39,106 nt of DNA from assembly GCA_021733925.1 (NCBI GenBank), contig JAIPJY010000062.1:1-39106 (forward strand). The letters are read 5' to 3'. Numbering within the stretch: the first letter of the stretch is position 1; every line of letters starts with the position of its first letter. The notes beneath the pieces are model-generated. The model saw nothing but the letters and a program-made list of their open reading frames with translations, searched no databases and was not told the origin of the DNA. A program made the position numbers and the translations under genes. The DNA is from Prosthecobacter sp. (GTDB lineage Bacteria; Verrucomicrobiota; Verrucomicrobiia; Verrucomicrobiales; Verrucomicrobiaceae). Of this stretch, positions 8,384 through 16,804 are shown in pieces.

Positions 8384-8523
8384 AATAGGGTGACGTGCAT
8401 TTCAGATGATCCTGCGCAGCAGGATGCATTTAGTATTCAGGTGGTTAGCAGCGACTTATCCTTGGATACTATGGAACGGCTACCAACCTCCAATGGGTCG
8501 GGAATCGACACCTCACGCGCGGT

Positions 8524-11289
8524 TCATTGCGGCGCAAGAAGCTTCAGCAACGTGTCCGCCAGTTGAATCTCGGTGAACGGTTTGTCCAGGCGGCTCTTCA
8601 CGCCCAACTCCGCAAATTCGCCGACCAGCGGCTCTTCCAACCGCCCGCTGGAGACCACGATGGGGATGTCGGGGAGCATGCGCCGGACGACGCGAACAAA
8701 GGCGAGTCCGTCCATATGAGGCATGTGCAGGTCTGTGATGATGAGGCGCAGATCCGTGAGGTGTGACGCCACCTGAATCAGGCCTTCCGCGCCGTCCATA
8801 GCGGTCAAGGGCTTGAAGTTCAGCCGCTTCAGCACCTCCTGCCCCATCTCACGCATGAGGAGTTCGTCGTCCACTATCAGAACGGTTTCACCCCGTCCGT
8901 AGGATCGGGTGGTGGGTTCACCCATGTGGGTCGTTTCCGCATTGCTGCCGGTCTGTTCGGCGGGCAGATAGGCGGCGAATGTGGAGCCCTGTCCGGGTTC
9001 AGAATAGACGTGTAGAAAACCATCATGACCTTTCACAATGCCCAGTACGGTGGACAGGCCCAGCCCCGTGCCTTTATCCGGACCTTTGGTGGTGAAAAAG
9101 GGATCAAATATGCGGTCGATGATGTTCGGTGGAATGCCCGTGCCGGTGTCGCGCACGCGCAGCACCACATGCCGTCCTGGTTTGGCATCCGGGATGGCGC
9201 TGGCATAGGCGGCGTCCACATCCATGCTTAGCGCCTCCACCGTGAGCGTGCCGCCATGTGGCATGGCATCACGGGCGTTCACGCAAAGATTAAGCAGAAC
9301 CTGATGCACCTGCGTGGCATCGCCCAGCACTGTGGGCAGGTCTGGTTCGGTGTGGATGGTCAGATGAATGTTCTTGGGGAAGCTGCCCTTCATCATGTTC
9401 TCCAATTCCGCCACCAAACGAGCGGGCGGGATGGAGGCGCGCTCGCCCTCAGCCCCTTTGGCAAAGGTCAACAACTGCCGCACCATGTCTGCTCCACGTC
9501 TGGCGCTGGTTTGAAACATGTCGATGATCTTCGACTCCGCAGGATACTTCATCTTGAGGAGTTCCATGCCCATCAGGATGGGTGACAGGGCATTGTTCAA
9601 GTCGTGCGCTACTCCGCCGGCCAGCGTGCCCAGGGATTCCAGTCGTTGTGAACGTATGGCGTGGCGTTCATGCAGAAGGCGTTCGGTGATGTCCTCGCCC
9701 AGGGAGGCGACGCCTATGATGTTGCCCGCTCCATCCCTCAGCGTGGTGTTGTTCCAGGCGATCTCACGAAGTTCACCTGCCTTTGTTTTGATGGGATTTT
9801 CGTGGTGGGCCGGAATTTCGCCAATACTGGCGGTGTCCTCAAACATCTTCCTTACTGCCATGTCTGTCTCAGGGATGAACAACGCGAACCAGTCCTGCCC
9901 AATCACCTGCTCTCGTGACTGGCCGGTTACGCGAAGGAGGCAGTCATTGCAGAATGTGATCCTGCCATCGAGATCCAGCGTCATGGCAATGAGTTCAACG
10001 TTTTCCAGCATCTCGCGGAAGCGGCGCTCTGAAGCTCTCAGCTCCTGCTCCATGCGGCTGCGTTCAGTGATGTCATGCGAAATGCCGATGGTGCCGATGA
10101 TGGTGCCGTGGGAGTCGCGGTAGGGAGCCTTGGTGGCCAGATAGAGGCGCTCCACTCCGGCGGCGCTCAGGCGTTCCTCATTGATCTGGGTCTGACCGGA
10201 CTCACGCACTGTGAGATCGCTGGCCATCACCCTCTGGGCACCTTCAAGATCAAAAAGCGCGGCATCGTCCTTGCCGATCACCTCAGCAGCGGGCCTTCCA
10301 ACGAACCTGGCTGCGGCCTCATTGAACAGCAGATAGCGGCCTTGGAGATCCTTCACAAAGACCGCATCGGGCGTGCCATCTGCCACCGCGCGCAACAGAT
10401 TTGCCGTGCGTCCCAGCGCCTCTTCCGCCTGCTTGCGAGCGGTGACGTCATTCATGATGCCGACGAAATGCGTGATCACCCCATCGTTTGCCAGCACGGG
10501 GGTGATGGTTTGGTCTCCGTAGTAAAGGCTCCCGTCCTTCCGGCGGTTGGTGATTTCTCCCGCCCATGCTTTTCCGGCGAGAATCGTCTGCCATAGGTCA
10601 CGGTAAAATGCCGGGCCATGCTGGCCGGACTTCAGCAGGCTGGGGCTTTGTCCAATCGCTTCTTCGAGCGCGTAACCTGTCATCTTGGTGAAAGCCGGAT
10701 TCGCCCACAGGATGATGCCTGTGGGGTCGGTGAGAATCACGGCATTGGCTGCTGTCTCCAACGCGGTGGCCTGCAAGCGCAACTGCGCCACACTCGCGTG
10801 GAGCTCATCCGTGCGCTTCAGGAGTTCTTCGTTCTTGTGCTCCAGCTTCTTCACCAGCAGCCCGTTGTATTCTTTCATCAGGCTAAGCTCTTGTGGCTGC
10901 CCGAGCACGTTCAACGGGCGGGCGGGTCTCTGAAGCGCCGCATGAAGCGACCGCACAATGTCTTTGGCTGATGCCGGCTTCCTGAGAAAGGAGTCTGCGC
11001 CGAGTTCCAACGAGAGCTTTTCGTCGCTGGGGGAGGTGTAGGTGGCGGTATAAAAAATGAACGGCAGGTTGTGGAATCGCTCGCTTGCCCGCACCTCGTA
11101 GCAGAACCGGTAGCCATCCATATTAGGCATTAGAATATCGGAAATGATCGCATCCACCTTCTCATGCTCCAGTAATGCGAGCGCTTCCTCGCCATCAGTG
11201 GCTTCGAAAACCGTCAGTCCCTCAGCCTCCAAGGTCACCCTCAGCAGTTTCAGATTGGTGGAATTGTCGTCGGCAATGAGAACGTTCAT
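8524..11289 (-). CDS. Hybrid sensor kinase REC-PAS-PAS-PAS-HisKA-HATPase-REC
   Basis: This 921-residue cytoplasmic hybrid histidine kinase has an N-terminal receiver at 1-120 (phosphoacceptor Asp51 in [10 protein letters not shown], Lys104). A coiled-coil linker spans about 135-178. Three PAS domains lie at about 178-290, 291-415 and 416-540. The dimerisation domain holds His562 ([13 protein letters not shown]). The ATPase domain has N-box [17 protein letters not shown] and GTGLGLS. A C-terminal receiver spans 800-921 (Asp853, [10 protein letters not shown]). No membrane segment is visible. It is the last gene of a three-gene operon and its start overlaps the previous stop by one base (TAATG). 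The receivers at both ends suggest input from the other kinase and onward phosphotransfer; the final output is not encoded here. Confidence 0.92.
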   Translation of the reverse strand: MNVLIADDNSTNLKLLRVTLEAEGLTVFEATDGEEALALLEHEKVDAIISDILMPNMDGYRFCYEVRASERFHNLPFIFYTATYTSPSDEKLSLELGADSFLRKPASAKDIVRSLHAALQRPARPLNVLGQPQELSLMKEYNGLLVKKLEHKNEELLKRTDELHASVAQLRLQATALETAANAVILTDPTGIILWANPAFTKMTGYALEEAIGQSPSLLKSGQHGPAFYRDLWQTILAGKAWAGEITNRRKDGSLYYGDQTITPVLANDGVITHFVGIMNDVTARKQAEEALGRTANLLRAVADGTPDAVFVKDLQGRYLLFNEAAARFVGRPAAEVIGKDDAALFDLEGAQRVMASDLTVRESGQTQINEERLSAAGVERLYLATKAPYRDSHGTIIGTIGISHDITERSRMEQELRASERRFREMLENVELIAMTLDLDGRITFCNDCLLRVTGQSREQVIGQDWFALFIPETDMAVRKMFEDTASIGEIPAHHENPIKTKAGELREIAWNNTTLRDGAGNIIGVASLGEDITERLLHERHAIRSQRLESLGTLAGGVAHDLNNALSPILMGMELLKMKYPAESKIIDMFQTSARRGADMVRQLLTFAKGAEGERASIPPARLVAELENMMKGSFPKNIHLTIHTEPDLPTVLGDATQVHQVLLNLCVNARDAMPHGGTLTVEALSMDVDAAYASAIPDAKPGRHVVLRVRDTGTGIPPNIIDRIFDPFFTTKGPDKGTGLGLSTVLGIVKGHDGFLHVYSEPGQGSTFAAYLPAEQTGSNAETTHMGEPTTRSYGRGETVLIVDDELLMREMGQEVLKRLNFKPLTAMDGAEGLIQVASHLTDLRLIITDLHMPHMDGLAFVRVVRRMLPDIPIVVSSGRLEEPLVGEFAELGVKSRLDKPFTEIQLADTLLKLLAPQ

Positions 11290-12065
11290 TAAGGAGCTTT
11301 GGGTTGGGCTGTGGCCTTTCGTTTCGCCACCACCGCCTCAACCTGTTCTGCCAGAGTGCGAGTGTCGATCGGCTTGATCAGATAGGCGTCACAACCCGCT
11401 TCAAGCGCGACTGCTTTGGGAAACATTTCATGGAACGCCGTGACAGCGACGACTGGAATGTCAGACGTTTCGGGGTCGGCTCGGAGCTTGCGAACCAGCG
11501 CCAGGCCGTCCATGCCTGGCAGCGACAGGTCCTCGGGCCGGTCCCTCTTCAGGGTCAGGAAAGCTTCTTCAGCAGCTTCGGCATCAGTCACCTCCAGACC
11601 AGCGGCGGTCAGCACACGGTTGGCCAGTTTTAGCTGGGGTGGATGGTCCTCGATAACGAGGATTTTCATCTGGGTGCGTTCAACGGCGCCGATGATGCGC
11701 TTCAAGAATCCGGCGACATGTACGGGCAACTGGCGTGTGTCGATCGGTTTGGTGATGTAGCCATCACAGCCCGCCGCATGGGCTTTGGCGGCATCACCCT
11801 TCATCGCAAAGGCGGTCAGTGCCACGATGATGATGTGCCGGGTCTTTTCATCATTCTTCAATTGCCGTGTCAGGGTCAGTCCATCCATGCCAGGGAGCGC
11901 AATGTCCATGAGGATCAGGTCGGGTGGTGTTTGTTGAATGACCAGCAACGCTGACTCGGCATCCACGGCCTGCAGAACGCGATAACCTTCGAACTCGAGC
12001 AGGTCGGAAGCGAGCTTCAGGTTGGTCGGGTTGTCGTCCACGACAAGAATTCGCTCGCAATTCAT
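11289..12065 (-). CDS. Double receiver-domain response regulator
   Basis: This 258-residue protein is two CheY-like receivers with no output domain. Receiver 1 (4-125) is complete: acidic pair Asp10-Asp11, phosphoacceptor Asp54 (LILMDIALPGMDG) and Lys106 (TKPID). Receiver 2 (133-250) keeps the acidic pocket (IEDH), the Asp179-LSLPGMDG block and KPID. It lacks about four residues immediately before the phosphoacceptor, where receiver 1 has DLILMD and receiver 2 only PED. That shortens strand beta-3, so it may not phosphorylate normally. The gene overlaps its neighbours at both ends: ATGA at 12062-12065 and a one-base overlap at 11289. It probably passes phosphate between the two flanking kinases. 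Confidence 0.9.
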   Translation of the reverse strand: MNCERILVVDDNPTNLKLASDLLEFEGYRVLQAVDAESALLVIQQTPPDLILMDIALPGMDGLTLTRQLKNDEKTRHIIIVALTAFAMKGDAAKAHAAGCDGYITKPIDTRQLPVHVAGFLKRIIGAVERTQMKILVIEDHPPQLKLANRVLTAAGLEVTDAEAAEEAFLTLKRDRPEDLSLPGMDGLALVRKLRADPETSDIPVVAVTAFHEMFPKAVALEAGCDAYLIKPIDTRTLAEQVEAVVAKRKATAQPKAP

Positions 12066-13918
12066 GACTCCTCCTTCCCGGTGATCAAGGGCAGCACGAC
12101 GGTAAAGATGCTGCCCTTGCCCACTTCACTCTCGACCTCGATGCTGCCGCCCTCCAGCTCCACCAGCTTGCGCGTCAGAGCGAGACCAAGGCCAGTGCCT
12201 TCGTAGTGGCGCGATGTGCCAGACTCGAGCTGCTCAAACTCAGTGAACAGACGACGGATGTCCTCGGACCGGATGCCGATGCCGGTGTCATGAATAGACA
12301 GTTTGAACTGATGCTCCCCATGCCGCGCCGCCATGATGTCCACCACGCCGCCATCATCGGTGAACTTGATGGCGTTGGACAGGAGGTTGTAGAGCATCTG
12401 CTTGAATTTTTGCTGGTCGAGCGTCACGCACTCCATGTCCGGAGCGATCTTCGCGCTCACCCGAATGTGTTTCTTCTCCGCAATCGGCTTGGCCACGGCA
12501 CGAACTTCATCCACGGCCGCCTGGAGCCGGAACACCTCGCGAACCAGTTCCATCTTGCCCGCCTCAACCTTCGCCAGGTCGAGTACGTCATTGATGAGCT
12601 GGAGCAGGTGCTGGCCGCTGTTCAGAATGTCCAGCAGATACTCCTTCTGCTTGGCGTTCAATGCACCGGGCTTGCCGTCGGCCAGGAACTCTGCAAAGCC
12701 GATGATGCCATTGAGAGGGGTGCGCAATTCATGCGACATGTTGGCCAGGAAGAGGTTTTTCGCTTCGGCAGCCTGCTGCAGTTCGACGTTCTTCTCATGC
12801 AATGCCTGCTCGATCCGCCGGCGTTCGAAGATGTCGCGGATCGCGCTGGACACCAGAGTTCCGTCCTCCGTCTCCAGCGGGCTGAGGCTGATCTCCACTG
12901 GAAACTCCGTGCCATCTTTGCGCAGCCCGAAAAGGTCCAGGCCCGCCCCCATCGCGCGCGTCTTCGGCGCTCCGACGAAGCCGTCGCGATGGCCGGGGTG
13001 TTTCCGTCGGAAGCGTTCAGGTACCAAAATCTCCACTTTCTGGCCAAGCAGTTCCGCACGGGGATAACCGAACAAGTTCTCGGTCTGCGCATTGACCAGT
13101 AAAATATCACCGTCGCCATTGGCGATGACGATGGCGTCTGGTGCGGACTCCAGCAGGCCACGGAACTTCTGCTCTGCTTTCTTGCGTTCACTGATGTCGC
13201 GAATGGCGCTCATCACCAGTGTTCCTTCGTCTGTTTTCAGCGGGCTGAGACTGATTTCCACGGGAAACTGCACGCCATCTTTGCGCAGGCCATAAAGCTC
13301 CAGCCCCGCGCCCATGGTGCGGGTGCGTGGCTGGTCAAAGTAATTTGAGCGGTGCCCTACATGGCCGCCACGATAGCGGGCTGGCAGCAGCACGTCCACG
13401 AGCTGACCGAGGAGTTCACCATGGGTATAACCGAACAACTTTTCCGCCTGCGTATTGGCGAGCACAATGCGACCGGCGGAGTTTGCCATGATGATGGCAT
13501 CCGGTGTGGATTCCAGCAGGTCACTGAACTTGGCTTCGACGAGTTTGGCCTCACGCAGCACCTTTAAGTGTGTCACATCCTTCTGACTCGACAGAATGAA
13601 TTCGATCCGGTTTTGCGCATCGCGGATGAGCCTTCCCGAAATGGCGACATAGACCAGCGAGCCGGTTTTCGTGCGACGGATCGCTTCATACGTCGGAAAT
13701 CCGCCCTCCACGGCCTTTTCCAGTCTCAGGCGCTCCTCCTCCTTCCGCTCTGGCGCGACGATCAGGTCGTGAACTAAAGCTCCTGCTGCTTCCGCGCTGG
13801 TGTAACCGAAGACAGTCTCGGCTCTCGTGTTCCAATAAACCACTTTGCCATCTGGCGTCGTGATGATCACAGCATCGGGTGTTTCAGTCAGAAGCAGATG
13901 GTCAAATTGAGAATTCAT
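12062..13918 (-). CDS. PAS-PAS-PAS histidine kinase
   Basis: This 618-residue soluble sensor histidine kinase has PAS domains at about 5-120, 128-250 and 252-370. The second and third are close copies of each other (both contain GLRKDG, FPVEISLSPL and AIRDI), which shows a recent internal duplication. A coiled coil leads to HisKA with His396 (NMSHELRTPLNGIIGFAEFL). The ATPase domain has NLLSNAIKFT, DTGIGI and GTGLGL. No receiver is attached. It is the first gene of the operon; the next start overlaps its stop (ATGA). It probably phosphorylates the double receiver encoded directly downstream. The signal is unknown. Confidence 0.92.
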   Translation of the reverse strand: MNSQFDHLLLTETPDAVIITTPDGKVVYWNTRAETVFGYTSAEAAGALVHDLIVAPERKEEERLRLEKAVEGGFPTYEAIRRTKTGSLVYVAISGRLIRDAQNRIEFILSSQKDVTHLKVLREAKLVEAKFSDLLESTPDAIIMANSAGRIVLANTQAEKLFGYTHGELLGQLVDVLLPARYRGGHVGHRSNYFDQPRTRTMGAGLELYGLRKDGVQFPVEISLSPLKTDEGTLVMSAIRDISERKKAEQKFRGLLESAPDAIVIANGDGDILLVNAQTENLFGYPRAELLGQKVEILVPERFRRKHPGHRDGFVGAPKTRAMGAGLDLFGLRKDGTEFPVEISLSPLETEDGTLVSSAIRDIFERRRIEQALHEKNVELQQAAEAKNLFLANMSHELRTPLNGIIGFAEFLADGKPGALNAKQKEYLLDILNSGQHLLQLINDVLDLAKVEAGKMELVREVFRLQAAVDEVRAVAKPIAEKKHIRVSAKIAPDMECVTLDQQKFKQMLYNLLSNAIKFTDDGGVVDIMAARHGEHQFKLSIHDTGIGIRSEDIRRLFTEFEQLESGTSRHYEGTGLGLALTRKLVELEGGSIEVESEVGKGSIFTVVLPLITGKEES

Positions 13919-14064
13919 TGTATGCGGACCACTGGGTCAAACCACATGCAAATGGAAAGGGGAATGCAGCCTTTGCAAGCTGCAAACAAATGCCTCGCCA
14001 GACAGGAAACAAAACAGGTAGCAAGAGGGTGGCGGCTTACCGCCAGGTCTGCGACGGCCTCCGG

Positions 14065-14388
14065 CTATGTGGGAGTTGCGTTGCGAGCTGCCGACGCCCC
14101 AGCTGACGCCGCAACGACCGAACGGATTCCGAAAAGAATGCCCGGCCATTCCGAGACCAACGGCTTCCGTGCGTCCCGTTCCCACCGCTCGTAAAACTCA
14201 CGCAAAGTGCCAAGTCGTCCTGCCACATCCTCCTGCCGTAGGCCCACCTTCATTCTCCGATTGCGTAGATGTTTGCCAAGAGTCCTTGGCTGATCAATGA
14301 ATCCTTTCCTTCTTAAAGTGAACGTTTTAAACGCTTCAGGGCTCACCCGAATCGTAAAAAGGCAAAATGGCAAAATGGGGTGATGCAT
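14065..14388 (-). pseudogene. Truncated helix-turn-helix regulator, copy 3
   Basis: The first 82 or so codons match the N-terminal half of copies 1 and 2: MHHPILPFCLFTIRV, then RQEDVAGRLGTLREFYERWE and EWPGILF. Similarity ends abruptly near 14140 and the remaining 25 codons are low-complexity Ala/Ser/Arg. The second HTH segment is missing, so it is a truncated copy. A short truncated DNA-binding protein could still be made. It lies upstream of the histidine kinase operon on the same strand. Confidence 0.7.
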
Positions 14389-14545
14389 TTTTCAAGGCTT
14401 AGTTGAAACCCATCGGGTGGAGTGTCGGAAAGAGTGCCTACGCCCGGTGCGGTATCATCGCGAATGTCACCTCTGCCGAAGGTTTGAAAGGGCGGGGCCG
14501 AATTGAATTTGAGGGAATCAACGTGCATGAGAGAACGTGAACCCC

Positions 14546-15043
14546 ATGCCGTCACTGATCCGCCCCTGGTACTGGCCTGAACGAGGCCAGCCTGAACGCA
14601 CCGAGCCCTTCACCTGGATTGTGGAGGGGGTGATCGCGGCGTCGTGGTGGCCTGATCCGTATGTGTATGACCTTTACGACGAGCACGGCATACGGGCCGT
14701 GGTGAACTGCTGCGAGTTTGACAACCGCAAGAATGTGCCGCCTCACTTTGCTTACCATCATATCAACGTGCCGGACTACGGCGTGCCAACGGATGCGCAA
14801 ATGGAGCGCTTCATCACACTGATGGATGCGCACCACGCGGCCCGTGAGCCCGTGGTGGTGCACTGCGTCGCGGGTTGCGGGCGGACGGGGCAGTTTATCG
14901 TGGCCTGGTGTGCCAGGGCGGGTTTCATCCCCGCAGGCAGCGATCCTGTGCAGTGGATTCGTGCCCGCCGGAAGTGCTGTCTGGAAACCCGCGAGCAGAC
15001 GGACTGCGCCAAGCGGTGGATGAACAAGCACCGGCTCCCATGA
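14546..15043 (+). CDS. Protein tyrosine/dual-specificity phosphatase
   Basis: This 165-residue protein has the Cys-x5-Arg phosphatase signature HCVAGCGRTG (Cys107, Arg113) and an upstream Asp loop (NVPDYGVPTD) expected to supply the general acid. It fits a dual-specificity or tyrosine phosphatase of the compact bacterial type. No signal peptide is present, so it is cytoplasmic. I prefer ATG 14546 to GTG 14537 because a GAGAGA stretch lies at a usable distance from it; the two differ by three codons. It is a single gene, converging on the oxidoreductase gene across a hairpin. The substrate is unknown. Confidence 0.85.
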   Translation: MPSLIRPWYWPERGQPERTEPFTWIVEGVIAASWWPDPYVYDLYDEHGIRAVVNCCEFDNRKNVPPHFAYHHINVPDYGVPTDAQMERFITLMDAHHAAREPVVVHCVAGCGRTGQFIVAWCARAGFIPAGSDPVQWIRARRKCCLETREQTDCAKRWMNKHRLP

Positions 15044-15052
15044 GTGGGCGTG

Positions 15053-15084
15053 GCCTCTGGACCGCCAAGGAGCCGTCCAGAGGC
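15053..15084. terminator. Perfect 10-bp hairpin between convergent genes
   Basis: GCCTCTGGAC (15053-15062) and GTCCAGAGGC (15075-15084) pair perfectly around a 12-base loop. The hairpin lies between the phosphatase stop (15043) and the oxidoreductase stop (15096). There is no strong T-run on either side, so efficiency is uncertain. Confidence 0.6.
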
Positions 15085-15095
15085 ATCATGCTCAT

Positions 15096-16538
15096 TTATG
15101 CCAGCTTGTAGCAGTCGGCCCACTCGGCGCGTGGGGGCGGTCCTGCCAGGCGTGCATTGGCGGCTTCGTTGTTGATGAAGCGCTTCGTCTTCGGATCGAA
15201 CTGAAGATCGACGTTCAGATACTCGGCGATGGTGCCCAGATTCAGCACCTGGGTGAGCGCGCCACCGATGCTGAAAGGTGACTGGGTGCTGCCATTGCCC
15301 ATGCAGGCCTGGATGAAGCTCTGGAAGTGATTGTACTTCGGCGGATGGAGGGCCATCGCGTCCTTGAACTCCACCATCTTGGCGCGTGGATACACGATGG
15401 AATGGCGGTCATGGGAGCCGCGCTGCACGAGGTAGTCGCCCTGTTTCCGATGCAGCAGGGAGCCGGTGTTGCCGGGGTTCGGAATGACGATTTTGCCGTC
15501 CGCGTCTGGATCGCCGAACTTTTCCGGAATCTCAATCTTGGTGTCACCGCCCGCTTTCCAGTGCAGTTCCACGGCCGGCATCTTGTCGCCGCGTTCAGGG
15601 AATTCGAAACGAATGTCCGAGCTCAGCGGATAGCTGATCTGATTGTAGTCCTCGAGCGCCAGGGGCGTGATGCGCGTGGGCAGGCCGAGCTTCAGGTGAT
15701 CATGGACGAAATCGATGATGTGAGCGCCCCAGTCTCCAAACATGCCGCCGCCATACAGGTGGAATCCGCGCCAGTTGAAGGGGTGATACATCTTGCTGAA
15801 TGGCTTCATCTCCTGCGGGCCGCACCAGAGATCCCAGCTCTTCAGGGACTCGGGCATCGGCTCCTCGGGCGGATAACCTTTGATGAGCGCGCGCTCGGCT
15901 GCGTTCATGAACCAGAGCGAAGGTGATTTCCAGGCGTCGATCTTCACAATGTCATCGACGATGCCTGCCGCGAGCATCTGCTTGAACTGCTCTGCGCCGG
16001 CGGAGGTGTGGCCCTGGTTTCCCATCTGCGTCACCACTTTGAACTTCTTCTCCGCACGCATGAGGATTTCCGCCTCCTCAAATGTGTGCGTCAGCGGCTT
16101 TTCCACATACACATGCTTGCCAAGCGCCATCGCGTGAATGGCGGCGGTGAAGTGGGTGTGATCAGGTATGACCACGCTGACGGCGTCGATGTCTTTGCCC
16201 ATCTTGTCGAGCATCTCGCGGAAATCGTGAAAACGCTTCACGTCCGGGAAGGCCGTCAGGTTCTTCTCCAGGCCCTTGGCGGTGACGAAATCGACGTCCG
16301 TGAATGCCACGGGTGTGGCTGCGCCCCCTTCGGTGAGCCCGGGGATGACGCTGCCTGCACGGCCACCCACGCCGATGCAGCCCAGATTGATGCGCCGGCT
16401 CGGCGGCAGCTTGGGATTGTCCGCTGCGCGTGCGCTGGTCAGGTAGGCTGGGAGAAAAGTGAAGCCCAGTCCTGCGGAGACGGATTGTTTGACGAAACTG
16501 CGGCGAGTGGGGCTGGGGGAGTTTTCAGGTGTGTTCAT
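15096..16538 (-). CDS. Tat-exported Gfo/Idh/MocA-family oxidoreductase
   Basis: This 480-residue NAD(P)-dependent oxidoreductase is of the large group found in Planctomycetes and Verrucomicrobia, probably acting on sugars or sugar derivatives. A twin-arginine signal (TRRSFVKQSVSAG) near residue 11 is followed by a hydrophobic stretch and a site near ARAAD. The Rossmann nucleotide-binding motif is GCIGVGGRAGS, and the family motif EKPLTHTFEEAE contains the conserved Lys. The start at ATG 16538 puts the Tat motif at the N-terminus; the frame extends to 16616 but that part looks non-coding. It is divergent from the DUF1592 cytochrome gene. The substrate is unknown. Confidence 0.9.
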   Translation of the reverse strand: MNTPENSPSPTRRSFVKQSVSAGLGFTFLPAYLTSARAADNPKLPPSRRINLGCIGVGGRAGSVIPGLTEGGAATPVAFTDVDFVTAKGLEKNLTAFPDVKRFHDFREMLDKMGKDIDAVSVVIPDHTHFTAAIHAMALGKHVYVEKPLTHTFEEAEILMRAEKKFKVVTQMGNQGHTSAGAEQFKQMLAAGIVDDIVKIDAWKSPSLWFMNAAERALIKGYPPEEPMPESLKSWDLWCGPQEMKPFSKMYHPFNWRGFHLYGGGMFGDWGAHIIDFVHDHLKLGLPTRITPLALEDYNQISYPLSSDIRFEFPERGDKMPAVELHWKAGGDTKIEIPEKFGDPDADGKIVIPNPGNTGSLLHRKQGDYLVQRGSHDRHSIVYPRAKMVEFKDAMALHPPKYNHFQSFIQACMGNGSTQSPFSIGGALTQVLNLGTIAEYLNVDLQFDPKTKRFINNEAANARLAGPPPRAEWADCYKLA

Positions 16539-16740
16539 GGTTTGGAAAAGGGGCCGGTTTATCACGCTAGATGTCCGGCTGAAAAGACGCCAGCATAAAA
16601 CATGCTGATGCGTCATTGATCGAGCCTTTCTGAGGTCAGCGTCAAATCAGCGCTCTTTTCCTCGGCTCCTGGCAAATCACAAAGTCCAGGGCGCAGTCGG
16701 AAAGAATTCGGTGAGACTGAACCTGAAAGGGCTGGCAGTC

Positions 16741-16763
16741 TCCCCCCGAAAACCCGGGGGGGA
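16741..16763. other. GC-rich hairpin between divergent genes
   Basis: TCCCCCCG (16741-16748) pairs with CGGGGGGGA (16755-16763) around AAAACC. It lies in the 266-base region between the divergent oxidoreductase and DUF1592 genes, 42 bases before ATG 16805. A second, weaker stem (ACGCAAGC with GCTGCGT) follows. The role is not clear: leader structure, or an end of something older. Confidence 0.35.
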
Positions 16764-16804
16764 CGCAAGCAGGGTGTGTTGGCTGCGTTTTATCCTGACA
16801 ACCT

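Noticed and set aside
8409-8425. ATCCTGC-GCA-GCAGGAT hairpin as terminator of the kinase operon
   Set aside because: It is a good stem but there is no T-run, and it is about 100 bases past the operon end, closer to the HTH gene; its role is undecided.
14389-14536. Hidden gene or element before the phosphatase
   Set aside because: I see no frame with a start signal, no repeat and no strong hairpin in this stretch.
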